Below, piece by piece: positions 45,436-53,440 of a stretch of DNA of 64,000 bases (position 1 is the first letter of the stretch; each line of letters opens with the position of its first letter). The translations under genes and the position numbers were made by a program. The notes under the pieces are model-generated. The model had not been told where the DNA came from, did no database searches, and worked only from the letters and a program-made list of their open reading frames with translations. Source of the DNA: Limosilactobacillus reuteri (GTDB lineage Bacteria > Bacillota > Bacilli > Lactobacillales > Lactobacillaceae); contig NZ_CP139478.1 of NCBI RefSeq assembly GCF_034259105.1, positions 1,174,501 to 1,238,500 of the forward strand, read 5' to 3'.

Positions 45436-46068
45436 TTAAATCTTTTCTAAAGTTCCTTCTAATTCACCATCAAAAAAATTAACCAAAGAAACATTCTCGC
45501 TACTAAACTGATCCAACATTTTTGCCACGCTTTGTGTCATGTAACGTGGAGTATAAATCATGCCATCTTCTAGCCATCGACTTACTAGGCCAAGAAATGC
45601 TGAGTCAATAAAGGAAATCTGCAAATTAAGCGGGACTTTCAACTGTTGGTTCTTATTCACTTGCTCATTAAAGTGTGTCATCTCATTTGCTAACCGATTG
45701 TAGAGTTGTTCATAAAAGAAGTTATTCTTTTCATTATTTAATAGAACATCAAAAATATCGGCGTTATTTTCGATATACTGAAATGCTTTGTGGAGTGAAA
45801 ACACCTTTACCGTCCGTTCTTTCGAAAAATTACTATCGATCATTACTTGGTTGAAGAAATCGTCAATAATCTCTTGGATTGCTGACTGAATAAAATCTTG
45901 TTTATCCTTATAGTGAAGATAGAAAGTTCCTCGGGTGATGTTGGCAGTTTCAGTAATCTTTTGGACGCTAATATCTTCAAGCTTTTCACGTCTCATCAGA
46001 TATACAAGAGCTTTGCGCAGACTATTACGTGTTTTAATTACACGCGGGTCTGTCTTATTAGCAGCCAT
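45436..46068 (-). CDS. TetR-family transcriptional regulator
   Basis: 210 residues. N-terminal TetR helix-turn-helix: LEDISVQKITETANITRGTFYLHYKDK (key part TANITRGTFYLHYKDK). The C-terminal half resembles the DhaS-like Firmicute group (FDVLLNNEKNNFFYEQL). A near-perfect palindrome covers the -10 of its own promoter, so it is probably autoregulated. The neighbour on the other side is a tRNA, not a transporter, so the other targets are not evident. Confidence 0.88.
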   Translation of the reverse strand: MAANKTDPRVIKTRNSLRKALVYLMRREKLEDISVQKITETANITRGTFYLHYKDKQDFIQSAIQEIIDDFFNQVMIDSNFSKERTVKVFSLHKAFQYIENNADIFDVLLNNEKNNFFYEQLYNRLANEMTHFNEQVNKNQQLKVPLNLQISFIDSAFLGLVSRWLEDGMIYTPRYMTQSVAKMLDQFSSENVSLVNFFDGELEGTLEKI

Positions 46069-46122
46069 TTAATCATCATCCTTCCATCATACAGCTTAAG
46101 TCCTTTCTACTTTCGTACTTCT

Positions 46123-46163
46123 ACTATATTTAAAGTATAGTTATCATGAAAGCGTTTTGTCAA
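46123..46163 (-). promoter_or_regulatory. tetR promoter with palindromic operator
   Basis: Minus strand TTGACA (46158-46163) and TATACT (46134-46139) with an 18-bp spacer. The 19-bp near-palindrome ACTATATTTAAAGTATAGT (46123-46141) covers the -10, a typical place for TetR autorepression. An outer ACTTTCGT/ACGAAAGT inverted repeat flanks the region. Confidence 0.7.
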
Positions 46164-46213
46164 CGAAAGTGCCGGCTTTACCTTAATAAAATAATTATAT
46201 TAGATTATTACCA

Positions 46214-46243
46214 TTGACAACTTTGTAGTGAAAATTATATACT
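46214..46243 (+). promoter_or_regulatory. Promoter of tRNA-Arg
   Basis: TTGACA and TATACT with an 18-bp spacer, ending 11 bp before the mature tRNA 5' end. Confidence 0.85.
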
Positions 46244-46254
46244 TAAATCTGTTT

Positions 46255-46328
46255 GGAGCGGTAGCTCAACTGGATAGAGCATCGGTCTTCTAAACCGAGG
46301 GTTGCGAGTTCAAGTCTCGCTCGCTCCA
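46255..46328 (+). tRNA. tRNA-Arg (anticodon UCU)
   Basis: 74 nt folding as a normal cloverleaf. The acceptor stem GGAGCGG pairs with TCGCTCC plus discriminator A, the anticodon loop is CTTCTAA (anticodon TCT), and the T-arm contains GTTCAAG. The CCA end is not encoded. It reads AGA/AGG arginine codons. It has its own promoter and terminator. Confidence 0.97.
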
Positions 46329-46343
46329 TAGTAAACACTATTT

Positions 46344-46391
46344 AAAAAAGAGGATAGAGAAACATTTTTGTTTCCTTATCCTCTTTTTTTT
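46344..46391 (+). terminator. Terminator after tRNA-Arg
   Basis: GAGGATA/TATCCTC stem with an inner GAAACA/TGTTTC stem and a run of eight T residues. Confidence 0.9.
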
Positions 46392-46545
46392 AGTTGCTTC
46401 AATATAAACTTAGGGATAATTTTCTAATTTTTCACTTTTATTTTTAAGTATTTCTTAAATACGTCCTCATATATTACACTTTTGTTGCAAAAGTAAACAT
46501 TTTTAATAATAATGAATATAGAGATTGCTTTTTGAGGTGATTATT

Positions 46546-46680
46546 ATGCTACCATTTCTTATTATTGTTTTAATTTTGGTTGCGTCGGTAATTGGTGAAT
46601 TTATGTTTGGCAGTCTTAGCAACCAAGAAACTGGAAAACATAGTGCAACTACCAATCGCTTACGAGATCGAAAAGCTTAA
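46546..46680 (+). CDS. 44-residue single-span membrane peptide
   Basis: MLPFLIIVLILVASVIGEF forms one N-terminal hydrophobic segment, followed by a hydrophilic basic tail ending RLRDRKA. ATG at 46546 is preceded by GAGGTGA, and a strong terminator stands 20 bp after the stop, so a real small gene is likely. No family recognised; the shape resembles small membrane peptides that regulate larger membrane proteins or toxins of type I systems, but no antitoxin RNA was seen. Confidence 0.7.
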   Translation: MLPFLIIVLILVASVIGEFMFGSLSNQETGKHSATTNRLRDRKA

Positions 46681-46698
46681 TCTTATATTCCGTTCAAC

Positions 46699-46739
46699 AC
46701 GAGAGGCCGGGGAAAAATTCCTCGGCCTCTCGCTTTTTT
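46699..46739 (+). terminator. Terminator of the 44-aa gene, target of the group II intron
   Basis: A 10-bp GC-rich stem (CGAGAGGCCG with CGGCCTCTCG) and six T residues. The intron begins directly after it at 46741, the preferred type of target for class IIC introns. Confidence 0.92.
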
Positions 46740-46740
46740 A

Positions 46741-48650
46741 GTGCGCCCGGCATGGGTATTAGCTAGGTGGTGAAAGTCCGCTATGGGCCGTAGTAGTCGG
46801 AACCATGAGCTGAGGACAAGGGTGTCCACCGTGAGGTGGAATCTGAAGGAAGTCTAAGGCAAAGTACTGCATCGATGAACAAGAAGTAGCTATAAGGCTG
46901 GAATTAACTAAATAAGGCTGCTAGACAAGTTGAAGTCCAATACTACTCGAAGTTGGTCTCAGTAAAGCTAACGATGACATGGTACGAAAGCTAATATTCT
47001 TACCCGGGGAGATCTGGCCTACACGTTTCCGACAAGAGGAATAAGTTTAATTTCCACAGAAACAAGCGGTGCAGTGATGCAGTGTTGAGTAAGCCAGAAG
47101 TCAGCCGAGGTCATAGTAGTTTGAATAATCAGATGAAGGACTGAACGACAATAACTTGTAACTTATATCGGAGGTGTAATCAGGTGCGACAATCGCAGAA
47201 AACAGAACAACAAGCTGACCGCTTGTCGAGGATAGGTTTGGAAAACCGAAAGTACACAAGGGCGCGTAGTACCGCTTATGGTGAAGGTAAAGGTATGAGT
47301 GTCACTATCCAAGACCTGGTCTTGGATCGCAATAACCTTAATCAGGCTTATTTGCGAGTTAAGAGAAATAAAGGAGCAGCAGGCGTTGACGATATGACAG
47401 TCAATGACCTTCTGCCATATCTCAGAGAAAATAAGACGGAACTGATCGCTAGTTTGCGTGAGGGCAAGTATAAACCAGCTCCAGTCAAACGGGTAGAAAT
47501 TCCGAAGCCTAATGGTGGAGTAAGAAGACTTGGAATACCAACGGTGGTGGACCGAATGGTTCAACAAGCTGTAGCCCAAATTCTTACGCCTATCTTTGAG
47601 CGTATTTTCTCTGATAATAGCTTTGGCTTCCGTCCCCACCGTGGGGCCCATGACGCTATTTCAAAAGTAGTAGATCTTTATAATCAAGGTTATCGAAGAG
47701 TTGTCGACTTAGACCTAAAAGCCTATTTTGATAACGTTAATCATGACTTGATGATTAAGTATCTCCAACAATATATTGATGACCCATGGACACTAAGACT
47801 CATTCGTAAGTTTCTAACTAGCGGAGTCTTAGACCATGGGCTTTTCGCTAAGAGTGAAAAAGGAACCCCACAAGGAGGGCCATTGTCACCACTACTGGCG
47901 AACATCTATCTAAATGAGTTGGACGAAGAGTTGACTAGACGTGGTCACCACTTTGTGCGCTATGCGGATGATTGTAACATCTATGTTAAAAGTCAACGAG
48001 CCGGAGAACGAGTAATGCGAAGCATTACCCAGTTTCTAGAAAAGCGCTTGAAAGTTAAAGTGAACCCAGATAAAACCAAAGTCGGTAGCCCGCTACGGTT
48101 GAAGTTTCTTGGCTTTTCGTTAGGTGTAGACCACAATGGGGCCTACGCCCGTCCAGCTAAGCAATCGCAACAACGAGTAAAGAAAGCACTGAAGTTATTA
48201 ACTAAACGTAATCGTGGAATATCTCTGACAAGAATGTTTGAAGAAATTCATCGAAAAATGCGTGGGTGGCTTCAGTACTACTCAATTGGGAAACTAACTA
48301 ACTTTATTCAACGCCTTGACAAGTGGTTGAGGGTCCGAATAAGGCAGTATATTTGGAAGCAATGGAAAAAGTTTAAAACTAAGGTAACTAACTTACAGAA
48401 GTTGGGGCTGCCCCAGCATGATGCATATGTCTTCGCTAGTACCCGAAAGGGCTACTGGCGAACTGCACATAGTAAGACCTTGAGCTATTCTCTAACTAAT
48501 AGAAAACTGGAACAACTCGGACTTATGAATATGTCCAAGACGCTCCAGTCAATTCAATGTGATTAAGTTGTCGAACCGCCGTATACGGAACCGTACGTAC
48601 GGTGGTGTGAGAGGTCGATAATTGAACTAATCAATTATCTCCTACTCGAT
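46741..48650 (+). mobile_element. Class IIC group II intron, complete
   Basis: Starts with GTGCGCCCGGCATGGGT and contains the conserved domain I-III pieces GGGTGTCC, GGAATCTGAAGGAAG and CTTACCCGGGGAGATCTGG, nearly as in the Oceanobacillus iheyensis IIC intron. Domain IV holds the reverse transcriptase. Domain V is at about 48573-48607 (CCGCCGTATACGG ... GTACGTACGGTGG) followed by domain VI and the 3' end CTACTCGAT at 48650. It is inserted right after an intrinsic terminator, the class IIC habit, and 2 bp before the stop codon of the convergent 168-aa gene. All parts are intact, so it may be active. Confidence 0.92.
47184..48566 (+). CDS. Group II intron reverse transcriptase/maturase
   Basis: 460 residues, GTG start behind GGAGGTG. 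RT domain with RRLGIPTVVDRMVQQAV, FGFRPHRGAHDA, GTPQGGPLSPLLANIYL and the catalytic HFVRYADDCNIY; maturase X domain with GWLQYYSIGKL; C-terminal IWKQWKKFKTK and STRKGYWRTAHS are the class C hallmark. No HNH endonuclease, as expected for class C. It splices and copies the intron that encodes it. Confidence 0.95.
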   Translation: MRQSQKTEQQADRLSRIGLENRKYTRARSTAYGEGKGMSVTIQDLVLDRNNLNQAYLRVKRNKGAAGVDDMTVNDLLPYLRENKTELIASLREGKYKPAPVKRVEIPKPNGGVRRLGIPTVVDRMVQQAVAQILTPIFERIFSDNSFGFRPHRGAHDAISKVVDLYNQGYRRVVDLDLKAYFDNVNHDLMIKYLQQYIDDPWTLRLIRKFLTSGVLDHGLFAKSEKGTPQGGPLSPLLANIYLNELDEELTRRGHHFVRYADDCNIYVKSQRAGERVMRSITQFLEKRLKVKVNPDKTKVGSPLRLKFLGFSLGVDHNGAYARPAKQSQQRVKKALKLLTKRNRGISLTRMFEEIHRKMRGWLQYYSIGKLTNFIQRLDKWLRVRIRQYIWKQWKKFKTKVTNLQKLGLPQHDAYVFASTRKGYWRTAHSKTLSYSLTNRKLEQLGLMNMSKTLQSIQCD

Positions 48651-48652
48651 TT

Positions 48653-49159
48653 CTAATATTGATTAATCATTGTTTGATAAGCACTAGAAATCTGGTCAGG
48701 CGTTAATTGCCAATCGCTAATTCCCATTTTTAGCAAAAGATGCCAAGCATGTCGAAAACTTTCTTGTTGATGATTGAAATAGGCATCACTCAAGAAGTGT
48801 TTAATTGCCAGATACGATTTATTAAGGTCCGCTAACTTTGTAGAGCTTTTTGCATTCGTAATCCGTTGCCAAGCTTGATCATCGAGTACAACCAGGTGTG
48901 TCCATTGCATCTTTGCACTATACAGTAAAAGTAGCGCTATCGATTGAACATAGGATTTTAGCAAAGCTTCTTTGTCTGCTTCTCTAGGATTAACTACCTT
49001 ATACCACCCTGCTGCTTCAGCCATATTTGATAAAGAAATATCAAGGTCAACAAAAATTGTTTGCTTTCTTGCTTCCAGCCCAATCATTAATTCCTTTTCA
49101 TCATCAATTTTTAATTCTAAATCGATAATTTGGTGAAGCATTTTAGTAATATCTAACAT
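48653..49159 (-). CDS. Degenerate dimeric dUTPase-like protein (all-alpha NTP-PPase fold)
   Basis: 168 residues, all helical. The arrangement follows dUTPase-2 proteins: helix, then AAGWYKV where dUTPases have a CFKYW-like segment, then LLKSYVQSIALLLLYS aligned with the LEEYVDGLHFILSLG-type helix, then AIKHFLSDAYFNHQQESF and WHLLLKMGISDWQLTPDQISSAY matching the C-terminal helices. The acidic metal ligands (ExxE and ExxD) are replaced by S/N and S/Q, so pyrophosphatase activity is unlikely. Third gene of the 51094-48653 operon, 29 bp after its neighbour. Function unknown. Confidence 0.6.
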   Translation of the reverse strand: MLDITKMLHQIIDLELKIDDEKELMIGLEARKQTIFVDLDISLSNMAEAAGWYKVVNPREADKEALLKSYVQSIALLLLYSAKMQWTHLVVLDDQAWQRITNAKSSTKLADLNKSYLAIKHFLSDAYFNHQQESFRHAWHLLLKMGISDWQLTPDQISSAYQTMINQY

Positions 49160-49188
49160 TTCAGTGCCTCCACAATAAAATCTGCTGC

Positions 49189-50217
49189 TTATTTTTCCTC
49201 ATCGTGAGCTGGATCTTCTGATGGTTCAGCCAAAGATGGTCCATCTGAAGATTCATCTTCTACTACCTCTGTCGTTGCCGGTGGTTCTTCATCAACAATC
49301 TCCATATGATCTGTTCTCACGGCCAGGGCAGAGCGGTTTGCTAAATACCACTCGCGAACCAGGTCGTAATGAAGCAATACATCAAAGAATGAAATTTGCT
49401 CATCAGAATCTTTAACCAAGAAGGCCCACTCTTGACTATAATCGTCCGGGTCAAAAGCAATGTCAAGTTTTGTACCTTGGTCTAATAGTAACTCAGCCCC
49501 GTTGTTCCGGGGCAAATTCATCAACATATAATCTTCATCAGCAGTCGCAACAAATAAACGATCAATTACTGTCAGTGGAAGTTCAGGCTTATTCAACATA
49601 AAGCGGCGATCATTTGCAGTTGCTAAAATGCCTAGATCAATCGTGAAATCAAGATCCTTTTGCAAATATTTAGCAAAATCAATCAGAGGGTTAACCGCAT
49701 CACGTAATTCAAGGTCAGTATGCTGTTTAAGCGCATAAACGATAAAATAATTTACTAATGCGCGGTTATTAAATTGCATTAATTTATCTTCTAAACTCAG
49801 GTAGAAAAGTGGTTCGTGCTGACTTTGCTCTGTAAAAGCCGCTTCTCCTCGACTATCAACTTCAAATTTAAAAACAGCTTCACTACCAATAGCCGCAACA
49901 GTCGCTTCAAATTCATGATTTAATTCATTTTCTGCAACGTTAACAGCTGTATCACCATGCATTTTTAATAGGCGATCCATAAAAATCAGATAATAGTCAG
50001 CCGCTTTATAATGTGGTGGAAAATCAATAAATGCATTCGCCAAGTCCATTTTTGCTAGTTTATTAGTAGCTGATAATAAATTCTTAGCATCCTTGGTCTG
50101 AGCTAACTGGTCTAAGAGGTCAACATACCTTTGTCCAAGGCTTAAAACATCCTTAAATGAATTAGAAAGAGCTTGGACCCGTTCACTAGGAGAAGTCACG
50201 ATTTGATTATTGCTCAT
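49189..50217 (-). CDS. Conserved-looking hypothetical protein with acidic tail
   Basis: 342 residues from ATG at 50217 (AGGTGG upstream, overlapping the end of the 295-aa gene by 11 bp, hence translational coupling). Soluble, no signal peptide. Mixed alpha/beta body with two helical halves (ALSNSFKDVLSLGQRYVDLL; NRALVNYFIVYALKQHTDLEL) and a C-terminal 40-residue tail rich in Glu, Asp, Ser and Pro. I do not recognise a family or catalytic motif. Middle gene of a three-gene operon. Confidence 0.65.
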   Translation of the reverse strand: MSNNQIVTSPSERVQALSNSFKDVLSLGQRYVDLLDQLAQTKDAKNLLSATNKLAKMDLANAFIDFPPHYKAADYYLIFMDRLLKMHGDTAVNVAENELNHEFEATVAAIGSEAVFKFEVDSRGEAAFTEQSQHEPLFYLSLEDKLMQFNNRALVNYFIVYALKQHTDLELRDAVNPLIDFAKYLQKDLDFTIDLGILATANDRRFMLNKPELPLTVIDRLFVATADEDYMLMNLPRNNGAELLLDQGTKLDIAFDPDDYSQEWAFLVKDSDEQISFFDVLLHYDLVREWYLANRSALAVRTDHMEIVDEEPPATTEVVEDESSDGPSLAEPSEDPAHDEEK

Positions 50218-51094
50218 CGTCGTCCACCTGCTTTCCTTCTGATCCATTTAAACTGGCTAAATAATTAGCATATAAATTGCGATTAGCTAATTCGAAATCT
50301 TCAAAGCTGCCAAAAGTATCGATAATGCTCTTTTGTTCATAACTTAAAATCGTATTTTCTTTTGATAAGGATAGGACAACGCGTTCATTATCCTTAATAG
50401 TTTGGGCTGCATTACGAGATTCTTCTTCTTGGTCCTCTAACTTTTGCAGCTGCTCAACCAGTTCCTGGCGACTCTCTTTGTTACGACTTGATTCCCAAAT
50501 GCCAGACCGTGAACTAATTTCTTTTAATTGTTCTTGAAGAGCTTCTTTACGTTCCTCACGTTCTCGTTGATGATCAATCAAATCTTGGAGACGGTCATTT
50601 TCACTAGAAATTTTACTAATCCGGTCACTATTGTAACGTTTATTGTCACGTGCTAATTCAAAAGCCGTCCGTAATTTATCATATTCTGTTTGGTCAAAAG
50701 AAAAACGAACATTCATAACGTCTAATTCACCAAATCGACGCCGATCCCACCAGTTACCAAAATAAATCCGGTAGTGACCAGTTTGATATTCTTCATAATA
50801 AAAGAAGGGATAAGTTTTACCCAAATATTTAATTAAGTTTTCACTAAGGTAATTACTTAATTGATCAACCAAATCATCGACTAGGTTCATTACGCCCTTA
50901 TCATTTGGTTGTTGTTCCCGATGCTCAATCTCCTTAGCATAGCGTTGGTTATCTAGTAATTGGTAGATTTCCCGATCACGATGGTTTGAGATTGCATCAT
51001 TAAAGCGTCGCAAATACTTTATCTTTGTAATAATTTGTTGATTGATGACTTGAGTAACATCAAGTGAATCACTATTAGTTTCTACACTCGCCAT
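50207..51094 (-). CDS. Hypothetical coiled-coil protein
   Basis: 295 residues; ATG at 51094 preferred (AAGGAGC seven bases upstream) over the first ATG at 51100. N-terminal part globular with an aromatic-rich strand region (YPFFYYEEYQTGHYRIYFGNWWDRRRF, in part HYRIYFGNWWDRRRF), then a charged coiled coil from about residue 150 to 260 (SSENDRLQDLIDHQREREE). No membrane segment, no ATPase motif, so although such proteins may be auto-annotated as SbcC-like it has no Walker A. First gene of the operon. Confidence 0.65.
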   Translation of the reverse strand: MASVETNSDSLDVTQVINQQIITKIKYLRRFNDAISNHRDREIYQLLDNQRYAKEIEHREQQPNDKGVMNLVDDLVDQLSNYLSENLIKYLGKTYPFFYYEEYQTGHYRIYFGNWWDRRRFGELDVMNVRFSFDQTEYDKLRTAFELARDNKRYNSDRISKISSENDRLQDLIDHQREREERKEALQEQLKEISSRSGIWESSRNKESRQELVEQLQKLEDQEEESRNAAQTIKDNERVVLSLSKENTILSYEQKSIIDTFGSFEDFELANRNLYANYLASLNGSEGKQVDDDEQ

Positions 51095-51186
51095 AAGCAT
51101 GCTCCTTGTCTAAATAACTACCTATTATAATAAATAACTTTACTACCTTTTTTCCACTCTTTTTAAATTTTTTTCAAAAACTTTAT

Positions 51187-51199
51187 ATTTTTAGCATAG
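51187..51199. repeat. 13-bp direct repeat left of IS30 element
   Basis: ATTTTTAGCATAG, identical to the copy at 52479-52491 on the other side. Candidate target duplication, though long for the IS30 family. Confidence 0.55.
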
Positions 51200-52478
51200 G
51201 GTGGATTATAGAATGAAGTTAGCCACCCAGTTGGTGGTAAATAAAAAACGCCATTCGGCGTGACATCAGGTATCATATTAAGTGAACCAAACCTATATGA
51301 AAGGATGTCCGTCAAATGACGCACTTAAATGATACCATGTCTACTAGTTTATTGACTACTCATAAAAAGAATGCTCATCTTACTAAAGAAGAACGTGTGA
51401 TGATTGCGACTTTAAAGTCGCAAGGACTTTCCAATCGCGCAATTGGTCGCCAATTAGGAGTTAATCATCAAACAATTAATAACGAGCTCAACCGTGGTAC
51501 GGTCCGCCAACTTCGTCGTCAAAAATCTAATGGTAAGATTTACGAATATTCTTACTACATCTATAGTTATGAAGCTGGTCAGGCCACATATCTTGAACAT
51601 CACCGCCATTCTGGTCGTCGTCGCTTATATTATTCTTCAAAGCAATTTTTACGATTAGCTGATCAGCTAATGCTTGGTGAGTTTGACGACCACCATTACT
51701 CCCCACAAGCGGTTATTTATAAGGCTCGAGATTTAATGAATGATGGCACCCTGATCCCAAAGTCGGTTGTAACTTTATATCAATGGATTAATGAGGGTGT
51801 GCTTCGTACGTCCAATTTAGACCTCTTTGAAAAACCTAAACGTAAGCATCATCGAACTCATCCGCAAGCTAAAAGGTGCTTAGGGCCTAATATTGCTCAA
51901 CGACCTCAAACTGCGGACCAACGGTCCGAAATTGGCCATTGGGAACTAGATACAGTTCAGGGACAGAAAAACGGTAATGACAGTGTTGTACTAGTAATGA
52001 CTGATCGCCTTTCACGAGTTAATATCACGAGTAAAATTGCTGGTAAAACTGCGCATGCAGTAAATCAGTTCTTTATAAATTTACGCCAGAAAATGGGCAC
52101 AGATGCTTACTATCGCATCTTTAAGACAATAACCTCTGACAACGGTTCAGAATTTAGTGAGTTAACACAAGTTCACGATCATGTTTTCTATGCTGATCCG
52201 TATTCCCCTTGGGAACGTGGATCCAATGAGATCAATAACCGGTTTCTCCGCAAGGAGATTACCAAAGGTGAAGCTATAAATAACTATAGTAGTGCTCAGA
52301 TCATAGCGACTAATGATTGGATGAATCACTATCCACGAGCTATGTTTAATGGACATTCGTCAATGGATATCTATCGTAAGGCCTTCTACCAAGAGATATC
52401 ACAGCTCCATCAACCAATAATCAATTGGTCAGTATTATTTATTTGAGTCCAGTGGCTAACTTATTCTTGAAATTTAGG
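51200..52478 (+). mobile_element. IS30-family insertion sequence
   Basis: One intact transposase. Ends are imperfect inverted repeats of 27 bp (51200-51226 and 52452-52478, 17 of 27 matching, inner AGTTAGCCAC/GTGGCTAACT perfect), each directly bordered by the 13-bp direct repeat. It lies upstream of the three-gene unknown operon and downstream of the T-box operon. Confidence 0.8.
51316..52446 (+). CDS. IS30-family transposase
   Basis: 376 residues: N-terminal helix-turn-helix (LSNRAIGRQLGVNHQTINNELNRG, in part IGRQLGVNHQTINNEL), DDE integrase core with GHWELDTVQGQ, TSDNGSEFSE and ADPYSPWERGSNEINN, ending with the third acid region RFLRKEI. Full length and intact. Confidence 0.95.
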   Translation: MTHLNDTMSTSLLTTHKKNAHLTKEERVMIATLKSQGLSNRAIGRQLGVNHQTINNELNRGTVRQLRRQKSNGKIYEYSYYIYSYEAGQATYLEHHRHSGRRRLYYSSKQFLRLADQLMLGEFDDHHYSPQAVIYKARDLMNDGTLIPKSVVTLYQWINEGVLRTSNLDLFEKPKRKHHRTHPQAKRCLGPNIAQRPQTADQRSEIGHWELDTVQGQKNGNDSVVLVMTDRLSRVNITSKIAGKTAHAVNQFFINLRQKMGTDAYYRIFKTITSDNGSEFSELTQVHDHVFYADPYSPWERGSNEINNRFLRKEITKGEAINNYSSAQIIATNDWMNHYPRAMFNGHSSMDIYRKAFYQEISQLHQPIINWSVLFI

Positions 52479-52491
52479 ATTTTTAGCATAG
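52479..52491. repeat. 13-bp direct repeat right of IS30 element
   Basis: Second copy of ATTTTTAGCATAG (see 51187-51199). Confidence 0.55.
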
Positions 52492-52508
52492 ATCTGTTTT
52501 TTGAAGGT

Positions 52509-52550
52509 AAAAATAAAAGACTTTCCGTAATGAAAAGCCTTTATTTTATT
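52509..52550 (-). terminator. Terminator of the metQ-msrA-DUF59 operon
   Basis: A/T-rich imperfect hairpin (AAAATAAAGGCTTTTC against GAAAGTCTTTTATTTTT on the minus strand), about 30 bp after the DUF59 stop codon, with a T-rich end. Confidence 0.65.
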
Positions 52551-52579
52551 CCCTTATCCAATATCCAATTATTCAAATA

Positions 52580-52894
52580 TCAATGAACCCCTAACGATAA
52601 TTTAGCAAAGCGGCTCATCCGATCAATCGTCCAAGCAGGTTCCCAGACAAATTCCACATCAACGTTTTTCACCTCTGGAACCTCTCTCACCGCTTTAACT
52701 ACCATGTCAGCCAGCACATTTGTCAACGGACATCCCATTGTCGTTAGCGTCATTTCAATTAAACATATTCCATCGTTATCGAGATCAATTGTATAAACGA
52801 GGCCCAAATTAACAATATCAATATGAAGTTCAGGATCAATAACTGTTGCTAATTGTTGGACAATATCGTCCTTAATTGATTGTTTGTCTCTCAT
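52580..52894 (-). CDS. DUF59/MIP18-family Fe-S assembly protein (SufT-like)
   Basis: 104 residues: VIDPELHIDIVNLGLVY, TTMGCPLTNVLADMV with the conserved cysteine, FVWEPAWTIDRMS. Family members help mature iron-sulfur proteins or carry metal. Often found in suf clusters, here instead it is 2 bp after msrA and apparently under the methionine T-box. Role in this operon uncertain. Confidence 0.88.
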   Translation of the reverse strand: MRDKQSIKDDIVQQLATVIDPELHIDIVNLGLVYTIDLDNDGICLIEMTLTTMGCPLTNVLADMVVKAVREVPEVKNVDVEFVWEPAWTIDRMSRFAKLSLGVH

Positions 52895-52896
52895 AA

Positions 52897-53424
52897 TTAA
52901 TTATTTTTCCAATACTTCTCAATAAATTGTTGCCGGCCACCAGCTTCTTCTAAGGCAAAACGTTGCGGATCTTTCTTATAAAAGCCCTGATGATAGTCTT
53001 CTGCGGGATAGAATGGCTGCGCATCCTCAATTGTTGTTACAATCTTTGCATCACCAAAACGGCCGCTTTCCTGTAAAGCCTTTTTTGACTCTTCTGCAGT
53101 TTTACGTTGTTCATCATTTTTAACGAAAATTACAGGACGATAATTGTCTCCCCGATCTTGGAATTGGCCACTTGCATCAGTCGGATCAGTTTGGTACCAA
53201 TAAATCTCTACTAAGTCTTTGTATGAAATTTTATCAGGGTCAAAAGTAATCTTTACTGCTTCTGTATGGCCTGTTGTTCCAGAACATACCTGCTCGTAGG
53301 TTGGATTGGCAACATGGCCACCAGTGTAACCTGATTCAACTTTCTCAATTCCCGGATAAGTATCAAACGGCTGGACCATGCACCAAAAGCACCCGCCGGC
53401 AAATATCGCTGTATCTAAACTCAT
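52897..53424 (-). CDS. msrA: Peptide methionine sulfoxide reductase MsrA
   Basis: 175 residues from ATG at 53424 ([20 protein letters not shown]), the active-site GCFWC present, plus [22 protein letters not shown] (in part [13 protein letters not shown]). It reduces methionine-S-sulfoxide in proteins. Sixteen bases after the MetQ-like gene, so it probably shares the T-box leader. No msrB adjacent. Confidence 0.96.
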   Translation of the reverse strand: MSLDTAIFAGGCFWCMVQPFDTYPGIEKVESGYTGGHVANPTYEQVCSGTTGHTEAVKITFDPDKISYKDLVEIYWYQTDPTDASGQFQDRGDNYRPVIFVKNDEQRKTAEESKKALQESGRFGDAKIVTTIEDAQPFYPAEDYHQGFYKKDPQRFALEEAGGRQQFIEKYWKNN

Positions 53425-53440
53425 ATATATCAGTCCTTTC

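Noticed and set aside
46546-46740. Type I toxin-antitoxin pair around the 44-aa peptide
   Set aside because: The peptide has a toxin-like size, but no antisense promoter or overlapping RNA could be recognised.
47163-47651. 162-aa minus-strand frame across the intron
   Set aside because: Antisense to the reverse transcriptase, without motifs or ribosome site.
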